64,000 nt of DNA from Bemisia tabaci (taxonomy: Eukaryota > Arthropoda > Insecta > Hemiptera > Aleyrodidae): NCBI RefSeq assembly GCF_918797505.1, contig NC_092797.1, positions 18,799,372 to 18,863,371 of the forward strand, given 5' to 3'. A program made the position numbers and the translations under genes. Under the pieces are notes generated by a model. That model saw nothing but the letters and a program-made list of their open reading frames with translations. It was not told where the DNA came from and made no database searches. How positions within the stretch are numbered: the first letter of the stretch is position 1; every line of letters starts with the position of its first letter. Positions 11,343 through 24,014 of this stretch are shown one piece after another.

Positions 11343-12786
11343 GGTTAAATTATTTGGGCTATTTTTGTGTATTATTTTCATCTTATTCTATGATAGAGGA
11401 TCTATTTTAACAAACATCTTTGTAACTCACCTTGGTGTCTCTCCGAAAAGTAAGGTTCTTTGGACTTTACAACCACTCGAAATTCCATAATGGTAAGAAC
11501 ATGCTTACAAATGAAAATACTGAATGTTTTGTGACTGTCCTTCATAGTATGTGTCTGAACTTTAGTAATATCATGAATAACCCTGAAATCTAAAAAGTCC
11601 TTTAAGACCTGGGGCCGAAGTTTGTCGGCTCTTTCAGACGGAGTGCAACATCCATCGATGAGTCCAAACCGCATCACCGGCCAATCAGAAGCGCTAAGCC
11701 GGACTTAAGTGCAGTTAAGACCCGTCTTAAGTATATTTAAGTACGGTGGAGGGACCGACAAAATTCGGCCCCTGAGCTGTATAAAGTCGCGATTGGGGTA
11801 CCCATAAGTTCACTAAAAAACTGCTCTAAACCGCCGCTATGAAAACAGTAGAACTCATGCATGCTTTATTATCCTGGAATTATACTGTTCTACATACACC
11901 ACCTCAATTACAAAGGCTAACCTCTCAAGAATATCATTTAAATTTGAAATATGTGATGAAATTGATAGCGAGAAGAAACATGAAAGTAAACAGCATACGA
12001 CGAGATAGGAGTGCGAGAGGGCGGTAAATATTACTCACTGATGGGTATTAGATCTCCCGCGACCGAGTTTACCGCTTTCCTTTGTGTTAAATAAATCAAA
12101 GTGCCTCCACCGCGGCTGATACTGTTTTCCCAGTCGCGGAGCGCAAACGAGAAAAAGTGTGAGTCAAATCGGCATTCACCACCGTGTAAAACAGGATGCT
12201 GAAAGAGGGATGAGTGATGGGAAAATCCTTTCACACACTCAGATGTGCGGGAGAGAATTGCTCGAAATGAGCACCATTTAATCACCGTTCTATTTACGAG
12301 GATCGTAAGCTGGAGCCGCTCTTTCACATCAAATATCAAGGCATATTAATCTAAATACCACCGCGTTTTTCAAAAATTAATGTATCCGTGGTCGTCAGCG
12401 GTACACCTCTGATAAAAAACAGACAGATCAATCAAAGCGGGCATCATTTAAAAAGCTCGTCATATCAGATAATATTTGCCTCTCTTTCATCCTATTAGTA
12501 TTTGTCTCTGTCACCGGGAAATATCCTCCGCATTTTTCGACGCGTTATTCGCGAATATTATGGAATCGAACGCACTCGTTGTTTCAGACTCCTGACAGTC
12601 GGGCTTTTGAAATTAAATCCTGACGACACATATCACACAATAGTATCAGTGTATGATCAAAAATCGAGAGGGTTCGGATGATGGTACACGACCGCCTCTC
12701 TTTGCGAACTTTTTATTAAGCTGGTATGCGATGAACGTGATTTTGCCCTCTATAAGTATGCATTTTATGCATGCAGCTTTCTTAAT

Positions 12787-13140
12787 CCCAATTCACACTA
12801 TCAAACTTTTCATCCAACTCTCGGATGCAACTTGTCGAATGAAAAGTTGGATGGTGTGATACTGATGAGAAGAAACGACCATTTGATGAAAACTTGAATG
12901 TGACGTCACATTAAACTTTTTGTTCAGCTTTCCATCCAATTGGCGGCGCGAATCGGATGGAAAGTTGAACGAAAAGATGGAACGGGATCTTCCGACTGAC
13001 ATGAGCCGAAACTTTATTTTCACGAACCTCAGGCTGATGACGATATCACATTGCAACGGAATCAAATTTTTTTGCGTTCTACTTTCCATCCAACTTTTCG
13101 TTCAGTCATGTCGGATGAAAGTTTGATAGAGTGAATTGGG
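12787..13140. mobile_element. 354-bp inverted-repeat element, CCCAATTCACACTATCAAAC family
   Basis: It begins CCCAATTCACACTATCAAAC and ends GTTTGATAGAGTGAATTGGG. TTTTCATCCAAC and its complement recur inside. A 16-bp palindrome containing a full CRE (TGACGTCA) sits at 12897-12912. No coding capacity. Confidence 0.75.
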
Positions 13141-13465
13141 CTTTAACTTCTGACAGTTTGTAAGTTTTGTCATCAAGATCACTACATTCTAAACATTTAG
13201 AACATACTTATAGGTACATTCTTTTTATTCTGAGAGTCCTACTTTTACAGAGGCTGTAAAGGTAGGTAGTACAAATTGCCGATTCTCATATACATACGAA
13301 ACAAAAAACAACATGTCTCTAACTGAAAATGTATTTGTTTTTTTTTTTTACCGATGACACAAAAAATTAGAAAAATTTTGCGAAGGATTTTTCACAGTCA
13401 TGTATATTTGTCAAATGCGCACAACCGGATAGTTCAAAATCACGTGTATTTAAATTGTTATAATG

Positions 13466-13726
13466 ATGCAATTTGACGGCGAAGCTGCAAAAATGCGTGC
13501 CTCGGTTAGGGCGTTTCAAAATTTCAACGATTATTTTATTTTCTAAAATGTGATCGAGCCAACATCGTGGCTCGAAGTTATCACACAAAATTCATCATAG
13601 AGAGATGAAAAATCACTAAAAGTCTAAAAAAATTACGTTCAGTGGTTTTCCATGCAGAAAATAAAGTATGGCAGAGGGTCTGCAATGCTGCAAATCGAGA
13701 TACGTATTTCTGCAGTTTCACCATCG
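13466..13726. mobile_element. ~260-bp miniature element, GACGGCGAAGCTGC family
   Basis: Left arm GACGGCGAAGCTGCAAAAAT then GCGTGCCTCGGTT. The right arm on minus reads GATGGTGAAACTGCAGAAAT then ACGTATCTCGATTTG. Same family as 1876-2131, 34381-34648 and the split copy at 51518-52668. Its right end abuts the 129-bp palindrome. Confidence 0.65.
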
Positions 13727-13727
13727 A

Positions 13728-13856
13728 ATTGGACGTATTTCTGTCAAACGGAACTATGTGCATTATGACGTGACCCCTTTTATGCAAATATTCTAATTGG
13801 TCTCAGGGCTCATGTCTTAATGCACATAGTTCCGTTTGACAAAAATACGTCCAATT
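13728..13856. mobile_element. 129-bp near-perfect palindrome (foldback miniature element)
   Basis: ATTGGACGTATTTCTGTCAA...CATTATGAC at the left is matched by GTC(T)TAATGCACATAG...TTGACAAAAATACGTCCAAT at the right. This gives stem arms of about 41 bp around a loop of about 45 bp. The termini match those of the 6199-6604 element, so this may be its deletion derivative. It would fold into a long hairpin as single-stranded DNA or RNA. Confidence 0.75.
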
Positions 13857-14029
13857 GCAGGTTTAGCTGTAATCTCCGATTGCTCATACGCGGTTTTTTT
13901 CTTAGGTCAGCACTATTCTACTCATTGACTTTAATCCTCCATGATACGATTCTGTAAAATACGCAGTTGACCTATATTTTTTCAATTTTTAAGAATCCTT
14001 GTTCCGATTGTTGACCTCAATCAGCACGG

Positions 14030-16898
14030 TAACTTCCGGGTGGATAATCTGCCTTATTTTCAGCATATTTGCGTAGCGAATAAACGCAAGCTCTTGCACT
14101 TACGTTCGCCACTCCGGTGAAACGATTTGAGAGCACACCACTCATCGACCACGACGTCGCACCAGTCACCACACGACCCACCTTCTGGCGCGCCACGTGA
14201 ACCTCCTCTCTGTTGAGCTAATAACGTGCTATCTTTTGTAAAAACAAGAACTCACGCAGTGCCCCAACCCCCACAGCCCCAAGCCCCAACCCCGAGCCCT
14301 CCGTTGACAGTCTACCTCAAATAATGCCACCATCAATACTCCATTTTCCGTCATCACGCTGTGCCGAATTTTGACTTCCGCGTTCCATTTTTTTCATTAT
14401 TTCCCTCCAACAATGCGAACCGACTACTTGAACCTTCCTATCAATATTTTTAATCATACTTTTTCTCTAAAAAAGTGTTTCAGCCATTTGGAGGTTTTTA
14501 TTCAGGAAGTCTTCCTCCTGAGGCTCCTGACAAAAAGGAAGGAATAATACGGGAAAAAGCCCGATAATTATGGTTTAAATTAGGTTGGTACCGCAAGCGC
14601 ACCCTTTGGTTATTGTTAGGTTGTTAAAACGTACAGCGCGCATGCTCACAGCAGGTCCTTTGACAGAACGCTTTTTGTGACCTGTTTTTGACACAATAAC
14701 CCGATAGTATTTTAGTCTCTTCCTGGTTCAAACTGTATGTCACACAGCTCACACATGGCGGTGACCATTATACAGTGAAGAATACTGAGCATTGCGTGTA
14801 AAAATAAGCAGGTAAATACTCGTACAAATCTGTAATATCGTTGTACGATAACCACCGTAATAAGTAGGTAGGTACAGGTCGAGTTGTCAACGAATTTGGA
14901 ATTTAGTTTACATTTATATACCTAATACTCGGCTCAGTCCAAGTTTTAAAGATATCTGCTGCAGTGCTGCATATTGGACTTTTCTAGATTCCATTTTCAT
15001 TAGTTACGGGTATACCTAGGCCAACTAAGAGTGTGATTTGTGTGATCAGAGACTGTACCGGAGATTTCCGCACATTTTCTGGAATACCTATAAAAGAGTA
15101 AAATAATGTATACGATAGCATCCATGCACTGTAAAATGTAAATTAGTCCTCATCAAGAATTACAGAGTTGATTTTTACTTTCAAGACGAGTAATCGCACC
15201 TAAAATCTGCGTATGCAAAGATCTAGAAGAACGCGTTACATGCCATTAGCAAGAATCCTTATTCTAAAAGTGTGTCTCGAAATTGTGTGAAGCAAAAATT
15301 AGAAAAAAACTATTCTAGCCCTCCATTTTATAAAAAATTCCAGGATTCCGATGATAATGGCCAACAGAAAATTTCTCATGAAGGATGTCAATAGCATCTC
15401 TCATTCAGTCTCCACCGAAAACTCAACGACCTTACGTGGAGAAAACCAATATTATGTTTTGTACACACAGCTTAATTTTTCCCAACATTTTTGATGTATC
15501 ATTACTCCGCATTTTACCATGCACAGTTCAAACCCAAAATACTATTTTAGTTTTTTTTTTTTTATATTTGTTTACTCTACCTACCGTAATTATCATTATT
15601 TTATCACCACATTTTTCACCCTCCGACTCTCACCTCAGGAGGTGACTTTTAGTCCCTCGCGACGCACGAAGGTAGCGAAACACGGTGGCATTCGAAGGAG
15701 GTGCGCCACCCCACGGAAACCACCACCACCCCTCTAAGAACTCGAGTCCAGCCAAAAAAAGAAGTAAAAAAGCAAACGGAACTTCCCCGAGTCTCAGCGG
15801 TTTTTTTCAACTGTGTTATAAGGACACGATCGTATTATCCCCTTTTTTTCTGAAACCACATATTTTTTTATCCCTCTAATGTACGTTAATATTCATTCAT
15901 TGAGATAGAATGGTGTACGTTGGCATCTACACCCCGGTGTAAAGAAAACGCTATAATTGCAAGTTACAACCCATTCCCACTGCTTGATACATCGTTCAGC
16001 CAAATTTTACCCTTCGGAATTATGTAATAATCGATGTACAAACATAGGTTTTTTTTAAGCATTGCGAGTATTGTTCAGTTTTTTACCACTATTTCACGGC
16101 GCACGGTGCTTTTTCCCCTGAAAAAAAGAGTGAAAAAAGTAGAGAGTTATTGATCTTTCCCCTTTTTTACACGAGACATCTGTCAGTCATCCTACGGGAG
16201 TGTGTGACTTCTGTAATTGATACTTTTTTTTGACAGTTTTTTATCAGTGACGCAGCCATGATCTGTGTAATTTGTATCCGTGGGATCCTGACTTCGTCTG
16301 GTTTTTTCTACAAACTTGAAATCACCCTCAACCCCTTGCATGCTCTCAAATGGGCAATTTGCAGTGTTAAATGGCTTATTAAGACATTTAATTTTATCTA
16401 ATGAGCAGCTTAAACGTAAAGAGTTGTGTAAATATTCGACCCGGAGAATATTTTCAAGATCTATTTCATGAGTCTGAAATCCTCTTTTCTCCCCTCGTCA
16501 CTTCGTGACATTTTTAATCATTTGAATTCATCAGCGATACTTATTGTTTCATAATTGCATTGCATCCGTGGAGAATCTTTCCTTTGACCCTTCCGACCTA
16601 TGAAAAACCATTTTTGCTATGAAGATAAACATATTTTAAGCGCTAATTTGAGCAGTATAAGAATATGAACGGTAATGATTCAATTTTATTTTTTGCTTCG
16701 ATTTAGAAAAAAAAAGTTGCCCACTGTTGGCCTAGAATCTTTGCATGTAACAACTTCTCACGGTTTTGAAAAAGTTTCCCGCTCCGATACTTTGTTTCTA
16801 TTTTCACTACTTTTTCGGCAAAATACAAGCTTTAAGTAATCTGTAATAAATGAGATAAAAGGTACAGAAGAGAAGAGGTAACTTTAGTTTTATTTTCC
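14030..16898. other. Non-coding stretch, no gene seen
   Basis: A C-rich block lies at about 14265-14305, where CCCCAA units repeat. A CTACCTACC duplication near 15580 differs between the 17-kb copies. Several T-runs and short open frames are present. No domain, splice-framed exon or RNA gene was recognised. Confidence 0.6.
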
Positions 16899-17011
16899 TA
16901 AGATGTTTTAAAATTGTATTTCTCTAATCTAACGAGAATGTGATTAATCAGATGATAAGTATGTAATCAGATGATGTTTATACGGTATTTGAGCTTTAAT
17001 GTTACTACCAA
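16899..17011. other. 113-bp junction between the two 17-kb copies
   Basis: Sequence between the end of identity of copy 1 and the first base of copy 2 that can be matched in the window. If the duplication is an exact head-to-tail tandem, this is the first part of the unit and its partner lies just left of position 1. No N gap, linker or satellite is seen here. Confidence 0.8.
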
Positions 17012-17173
17012 CTCTTTGAGATAATATACACTGAATTGACGGATTAGGTCCAGAAACAAAGGCTTAATGGCAAAATATGGCCCTTCCAGTGTGCTGTATT
17101 TTACTCGGTATTGCGTTCTGCGTTTAATCCACCAGAGCTTTAAACATTTCAGCATCGATCCTGTGTCATTATG
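17009..17173 (-). CDS. Possible internal exon, unrecognised (speculative)
   Basis: On the minus strand a pyrimidine-leaning stretch ending GAGTTTCAG (acceptor AG at 17174-17175) is followed by an open frame of about 55 codons. It encodes a basic, moderately hydrophobic peptide (HNDTGSMLKCLKLWWIKRR..., ending near FSVYYLKEL). A weak possible donor, TTG/GTAGTA, follows at 17008. The copy-1 equivalent is cut by the window edge (1-162). The frame stays open beyond both proposed splice sites. I recognise no protein family, and open frames of this size arise by chance here, so this is only a candidate. Confidence 0.15.
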
Positions 17174-18885
17174 CTGAAACTCAGAACCGCACAACAAACC
17201 GACCAACAATTTCTTAGATTGTAATCAAAATCTACCATCCATAATTTTGAACGTTAAAGAGGTGAAATTTTACATCAGAAGGTTTAGATGCCACTTAGAA
17301 CCACGAAATCACACGCCCCTGCTCACTCGGTAGAAGGGATGAAATGATTCGCTAAAAGCACTTTCCCGGAGTTCGCTGCATTTTCGCTCGAATCGCTCTG
17401 AAAGGAATAATCCGTAACGTATACGCCTCAAATTGAGACCGAAGTCGATCACGATCCCTCGCTCTCATCCGGTTAGTTTCATCGAGTCGAAAAACAAATG
17501 CAGAAAGGAGTGACTGCTCAGGGAATCAATTTCCAAGACACGCGACACTCCGCCGCGGAGAGAACGAAAACAATGAAAAATCACTCAAATTTATCCATTA
17601 GTTAAACCGTCGGCGTGCCGCGGGTTGCGTAAGCGCGGTTCGAAGGCGCACGGGGCGGATCAGGACCGCGTCCAGCAAGGCGTGATTAAAACCTAATGAC
17701 GTATACAAGCTCTTTGGCGCGGAGAGGCGCCGCGCCGGGGGAAAAAGAAACAGGGCTGGTGAAAAGCTGTCCTCCGCGGTGACACTATTTTGCATGGATT
17801 AGAATAATATTTGATAAGTAAATTATACCCTACCAGCCTCCGGGGGTGGGTATTTATTCCGAAAACCGCGAATTGAACGAAAATACGCGCCCATGTCGGG
17901 TCACGTGATCTGGTGACGTAATCCTTTCCCCGAGTCACGTGTGGGTTTTGTCGTGGAATCGGTGTTGGATTTCACGGTTGTCAATCATAGGACCCGAGCT
18001 CCTTGGGCCTTTGTTTGTGCAACACTGAAACATCCCGAACCGCGGCACCGTTTCGCGCGCTGGTACGTTCGCCTGTATTTACTTTTTTTTATTCAAGTGC
18101 GTGAGCCGGAGGGGCTATCCAAACCTATTTAAAAGTTTGTAATACAATCTCCTTAGATTAAGTTTTTTGTACAGTTAATCGCGGATCATTGTTTAGTCTA
18201 CCACGGTAATTATCCGACTAAAGGATTAATGAAGCCCTGCCGAAAAAAACGACCATTGTGTCCGGTATTGGTTGCGGTTCGAGATTCGGGCATCACCCCT
18301 TGCGCCTCGCCTTGTCTTGTTTTTCTAGCCGTTGATGGCTTTTCCGTTTAATATCTCCTCGCGGCGAATCGCAAAAAATGAAGATGTCATTACGTTCAGA
18401 AAGTAAATAAATCCTCCGAAATTATGGTGCCTACCCTGCGATTTTCTGGAGCGGAGTGTTTCGCTCACACGATAATTTTTCATGTGTATCGCCTTTTTTT
18501 GCTGCGGTCTAGTTTGAACTCGTTATTTGCCTTTTGTTTCAATTTTGATGTCGTATTCCTAACGATTAGGACGTATTTCTGGGCTCCGCTAATGACTTGA
18601 ATGTTTTTGTGAGGAAGCTAAACTCCCAGAGCAAATATTAATTTTTTTAGGAGGCTTTTACAATTGCGCTCACCAACGTGCAACAATTTTTTAGCTAATA
18701 TTATTTAATAGAATTTAGCTAATACTCACAGCATTTTACCCCGAATTTTGAAATAGGTGTCCTTATATGTGTGACGCGAATTAAAAAACTACCACAATAT
18801 ATTTCAACAGAAATTGAGAGAAATTTTGATTATGTTTATGGCCAGTTTGACTACTTGATTTCATATTTTGAAGCAGATGGCGCAT

Positions 18886-19141
18886 TTTGACGGTGAAGCT
18901 CCCAAACTACGTGCCTCGGTTTGTGACGTTGCGGATGTCCTGTCATCCTTTATTTCGAAAGAAATACTACTCAACGTTCATTCTTTAAAGTTTCCGTGAT
19001 TTTTCTGTTCTGTGCGAAGAAAATTCTGTGAAAACTTTACGAAACAATGTTGTTCCGCTCTCAAAGGAAAAGGAATAATGAGAGCGGAAATTTTTAAACC
19101 TCGGAAACGAGATATGTTGTTTGGGATTTTCACGGTCGATT
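18886..19141. mobile_element. Copy-2 counterpart of the 1876-2131 element
   Basis: Same ~260-bp GACGGTGAAGCT-family element carried along in the second 17-kb copy. Confidence 0.6.
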
Positions 19142-20160
19142 TACTACAATTGTTGGGCAATTTTGGATCGTCACACATTTGAAATGAAAAATACCCGCGC
19201 CATGCATGACAACTGTTGATACATTTAAACTGTAAGACCACTTCAGAGGATACTGGGATTCTGCTACATGAATAGAGAAAAAAAGGAGATGTTTGCATCT
19301 CGGGCATCTAAGATTTTTTTGATAACGTAGGTCAGTGCGGACGAGTTTCATCGATTTTCTCAGAATGGCGTGGTTCATGGAAAAAAATCATTTTATGTAA
19401 AGTGTTTGAAATTATATCATAAGTTGATTTAAGCAAAAAAATCGGACGTTATGGTCCGTTTTTCACACTTCGAATTCCAGATTTTGCTGGCCAGGTTGTA
19501 CCGACCTACGTCAGGGGGTAAACAATCATCAAGATGAAAACACCTCCTTTTTTTTTCTCCATGTGCTGCATGCGCACTAAGGCTTCAGTTCGGTGTAAGT
19601 GTTCTGCTGAGTGATTTGATAAGGCCAACGTGAATTAATTTGTGACATCTGTCACATTTGAACCACCGGAGTGCTTCAAAACAAACGTGCAAGCGAACGA
19701 CACCCAAAACAAACGATTGTCGAAATTAAAATAAGAAAGTTCGCGTCGGAGGAATAAAGCGGGCGGAAAGCACGTGAGGTGACGTCTATGAAGAGATCAG
19801 AGAGATGGAGGATTCGACATGCACGGGCTGCCGGGATGACATATGGCCGAACTTAATGAATGCCAGGAGGTGAAATGATTATGAAAATAAGTGAATTGGA
19901 TAGCGTGTTAATTGCCTCGGATCACGCAGCCGCCCGGCACGCGGTCGTAAAAGCGGGATTTTTGTATTCCGCCTCGAAACAAGCTATCTAAATATTCAAA
20001 CAACCCTTGACACCAAGTAATTTGGTTAGGTCTAATAGGGCTATCAGAGATCTCATGAAAACTTTGATTTACAGGTCGCTCGCATGCAGCCCCGTCTCGC
20101 CCCAGGATTGTTTCCATCGAGATGCGGGAGTATGTCTATCGATACCCTTAACAAACACAG

Positions 20161-20411
20161 CTACGCCGAGGAAAAACGCCGTATGAACCTTCAGGCGTTG
20201 CCAAATTTCCTCTCATAAGTTACGAATTTATTGGGGGAAATTGTAAATATTTTTCTCCCAATTTTTGAGACTATTTTGTTCGCAATTTAATCTGAAACAT
20301 CTGAAAATGTTGGGGGAAAATATACATCGATTTCGTCAAAAATACATGATTTACCCGGGGAAATTTGGCAACTCTCGAATGCTCATACGGTGTTCTTCCT
20401 TAGCATGGCAG
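20161..20411. mobile_element. Copy-2 counterpart of the 3152-3402 element
   Basis: CCGTATGA-family miniature element. Three substitutions distinguish it from copy 1 (near 20283, 20308 and 20314), so this is one of the more divergent spots between the 17-kb copies. Confidence 0.75.
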
Positions 20412-22085
20412 AAATCTGTGAGCTTCTTGGCAGCCTCTGATTAAGGGGAAGACGCTTTTGACAAGTCTCAGCGCTGAGAGGCTAACCCTATTTTTAAAAC
20501 GCACCCACTAATTCAACCAGTCATCATTAGTAGTTTTCGGGCAGATGTGAGAATTAGTTCCTTTTAACACTTCAGGTGTAAACCAGGGTTCTCATCGCGG
20601 CTCAAGGCGTTTTCGACGGTTTCGTGCACTCTGTAGGCTTATTTTCCGTTTCAGTTCAATTTTATGCCCATATAATACGCATTTTATGTACCTAATAATA
20701 CCACTGCGGTATGAGGAATAACACTACAGCTTCTTATTGGCTCACAATTTTGTTAATTGGAGTTCTGACACCTCTCTCTTTTGCTCAAGTGTATCGTTGA
20801 GGTATTTTGGTTCAATCTAATATGAACTCCATTTTAAGATGTATGTCCATGCTTTCAATACAGATAAGCACTTCTTATGATATTACAGTCATAAATGCCA
20901 CCAGTCAGAACAGTTACTCTCTGTAATGAAATTTAATGGGCATCTCTACCTATAATGCTACCTGATGCTGTCTTGATAAGATGGAGACTATGAATTTTAC
21001 AGTTTATCAAATATGTGCTATTTTGGAATATTCGAATATTTTTCTGGCTAAGAAGTGCACTAGTAAATGCAAAATTGACACGAAATTGCGTGGTCGGCAG
21101 AATATTATCGTAAATAAGCGACTTTTGGTGGAAATGTATTTATGTTGCCAACTGCCTAGCACCTACGACCATCTTTTGTTAATCCGCGAAGAGTCTGTAT
21201 TTTGCAAGTGCTCTGCTTGAAGAAAAAGATGCATTTTTCTTTAAACATTCCAGTTGGCATTTTTGAACAGACTGAAATTTCATTTTGAAAACTCCTAACT
21301 CGTTTTTTAAAAATTAGAGCTTTTCTATCCGAAACGTTTTAAAAATATTCAATTGCTTCACTTCAAACTTCGAAAAAAAAAAAAGATATATATATATATA
21401 TATTCTGCCGAAAATTCATGGTCAATAGAACATTTTTGGCGGGTATCAATTATTTATTTCCCCAAAACAGCCCCGTAAATAAAAGTATAAGTGAAACTAA
21501 TCCGTCCTTAAATGACGCTAAAAGAACCGTTTGAAAGTTTGCATTTAGAAAATTTGCGGGGGAAAAAAATAAAAATCGGAAAAAATTAAAATATGTGCAT
21601 GACTTTTTTTTTTATTATAAAACGGATCTTTTTTGAGTTGGGCAGTTTCCTACATTCAATTGTAGAAGATATGCAATGTGCATGCAAGTTGATTTCACAT
21701 GAATCCTATACCCGAACAAAAATTATTCCGGACACAAAAGTGGGCATTGAAAAAAGCTTCAAAGAACCAGACTCAAGATGAGAAATGTCGCGAGTCGTGT
21801 TCATGCTCCCTTTATTCGCAATAATTGCCGGCTACAAGTTGGAAGGTGGCCTCATTATTCCACCCTCATGATTGGCACGACCCGGAAAGTCAGGTCATAA
21901 ATTCGTAAAAAAACAACGAATTGGAAAATTAGTCATGCACTTGGCTTGATGAGCGCGGCTCTTTCTCCCAGGTGCCCCGGACAGTTACGAATCGATTACG
22001 TTTATAATTGCCGACTAAAGAGTCGAATAAGTCAGTGAAGTTTGTGTCACTGCTGCGGGACCCCGTGCTAACTGCGAAGGTACAC

Positions 22086-22322
22086 AGTAAGAACGCCATA
22101 TGGGCCATCACGCGTTGCCAAATTTCCTTTAACAAATCACGAATTTTTCCGAAAATTCGTCAATATTTCTCTTCCGATTTTCACAGGACTTCGCTCGTAA
22201 TTTGATTTTAAAAGTCTAAAAATTTCAAGGAAAAATATGCATAACTTTCTTCAAAAATATGTATTTTCAAAGGAGGAATTTGGCAACATTTGAAAGCTTA
22301 TACGTTTTTATTAGCATGGCAG
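22086..22322. mobile_element. Copy-2 counterpart of the 5078-5314 element
   Basis: CCGTATGA-family member. I saw no difference from copy 1. Confidence 0.65.
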
Positions 22323-22352
22323 TATTACTGCCCGGGGCCAGGGCACATGGGT

Positions 22353-22605
22353 GTCATTTTAAGGAATAACGCCTTGTGAGCCTTCGCCCATTGCGTAATT
22401 TTCCTCGACATAATGTGAATTTTTTGAAGAACTTGTGGATATTTTTTTCTAACATTTTTAGAAAATTTTATTCGTCATTTAATCTAAGGTACCGAAAAAT
22501 TTCAGGGAGAAATATTCATGACTTCGCTCAATAATGAAGCTTTTTTCCGGAAGGAAATTCGGCAACATGTGGATGATCATACGTTGTTTTTCCGCAGCAC
22601 GGAAG
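22353..22605. mobile_element. Copy-2 counterpart of the 5345-5597 element
   Basis: CCGTATGA-family member. I saw no difference from copy 1. Confidence 0.55.
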
Positions 22606-23206
22606 TATGAGTTTCATGCATTCGTGCGAGGTGTGCTCGGCATATGTTGGGCCGGTGTCGCGTTTATGGCCGAGCCACATGCTCACGATTCATTTTTCAA
22701 ATCTTCACTCCGCACTTGCTCCACTTCTGGAGACGTCGTAAAAAGTTCTCCGCGACCGCCACCCGCACGTGATAATGCTCAAAAGATGATGCTTAATTAT
22801 TTGCAGCCTCTGGATTGTTCTTTGAGGGCCTCGGGGCGTTCGGATTTTGAACTTCAGTCGTGTGTATCTTTGTCAGGATCCAAGTAAAAATCACGATGAT
22901 CGAATGATCCTCAGAAGTACGAAAGATCTTCAATTTTTACTGAGGCAGCGTTGCCGGCTTATGCTATGGTCCCCTAAGTTTCTGCTTCCTTTGCTGAAAA
23001 CTCTTTCATTCTACCACGTAATTTTTTTTTGGGTCCTATTCCAGTCCGGCTTTAATGTCAGGCTAATCATACAAGAAGTTTACGTACCTTCGAAGATAAG
23101 TATTCATCATCATGACAACGAGTAAATTTTACTCAAGAAAAGGAGATGCCTGAAATGGGGCAACTATGTACGTTGAAATTAAACTTGAAATAAAGTATAT
23201 CTTGAG

Positions 23207-23612
23207 ATGGACGTATTTCTGTCGAACGGAACTAAGCGCCATAGGGGGAGGAAGGTAGAGGGTGGCTTGGATTGGCGGCGGCGAAACCGGGCGTCGGCGG
23301 TCGGCATGAAACGCATAGCGCCTACAAGACTGCATGAATACTTCACGCATTGCGCCAAACAGTGTGGTCAGCAGCGGTCGGCGCGGCGTGAAACGCATAG
23401 CGCCTACGAGACTGCGTGAATACTTCACGCATTGCGCCAACACCGCGCGGTCGGCGGCGCGGCGCGTCGGGCGTCGGGGTTATTCCGTCCTATATTCGCA
23501 ATGCTTTTCTATGGCGTTTAGTTCCGTTTGATAGAACGCGCTATCCGGCATTCTAAATTCCTCAAAAGGAACTCAAATTGGCGCTTAGTTTCATTTGACA
23601 GAGATCCGTCCA
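23207..23612. mobile_element. Copy-2 counterpart of the 6199-6604 element with its tandem units
   Basis: Same inverted-repeat ends and the same two 82-bp tandem units. I saw no difference from copy 1. Confidence 0.6.
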
Positions 23613-23814
23613 GTTGAAACTTTTGAACATGCATGAGTGAGAAAAATCGAAATCTTGGATGAAGTAATACAGTATCAGTGTTGGTGGCGGAGTGTTTGCA
23701 TTAGTATAATCCCTCGTTGAATTATCTTGAAGAGCATAATATGGCGAATCATAGCATACATACATGTATTTTAGAGATACAAATTTTTAAGAGCAGCCCA
23801 AGACAATGATAACG

Positions 23815-24014
23815 GTGGAAAAACAAGGATGAAAAAACCGGGAAATAAGGCTTCCGGTCGTCACTATGTAGAACTCAGGATTTTTTATCGTTTTTTCTTT
23901 TACATTTTTATTGTTTCCGACTGAAAATGACTCAGTTTTGAGTCGAACCGTCTCGGGTTTCATTAATTGTGTAGTTTTAGCCTTGTTTTCCGTTTTTTCA
24001 TCCTTGTTTTTCCA
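23815..24014. mobile_element. Copy-2 counterpart of the 6807-7006 element
   Basis: AAACAAGGATGAAAAAAC-family inverted-repeat element inside the second 17-kb copy. Confidence 0.55.

Larger units (their letters stand above)
1..16898 (+). repeat. Copy 1 of a ~17-kb tandem duplication (left end cut by the window)
   Basis: This stretch recurs in the same orientation at 17012-33902. The offset is 17011 at the start, 17010 after a 1-bp difference near 1097, 17009 after an A-run near 2371, 17008 after an A-run near 4376, 17007 after a T-run near 13340, 17008 again after an extra G near 14121 (31123 in copy 2) and 17004 after loss of a CTAC near 15580. Identity ends abruptly after TTTTATTTTCC at 16898. 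The left boundary cannot be seen because the window starts inside the repeat. No convincing gene lies in the unit. It contains about ten miniature transposons, listed separately. Confidence 0.97.

Noticed and set aside
11779..11786. TATAAAG resembling a TATA box upstream of an ATG at 11839
   Set aside because: The downstream frame is only 62 codons and shows no homology. TATA-like strings are common in AT-rich DNA.
12901..12908. Full CRE palindromes (here and at 50131 and 55234)
   Set aside because: The number found is close to chance expectation for an 8-mer in 64 kb, and one lies inside a transposon.
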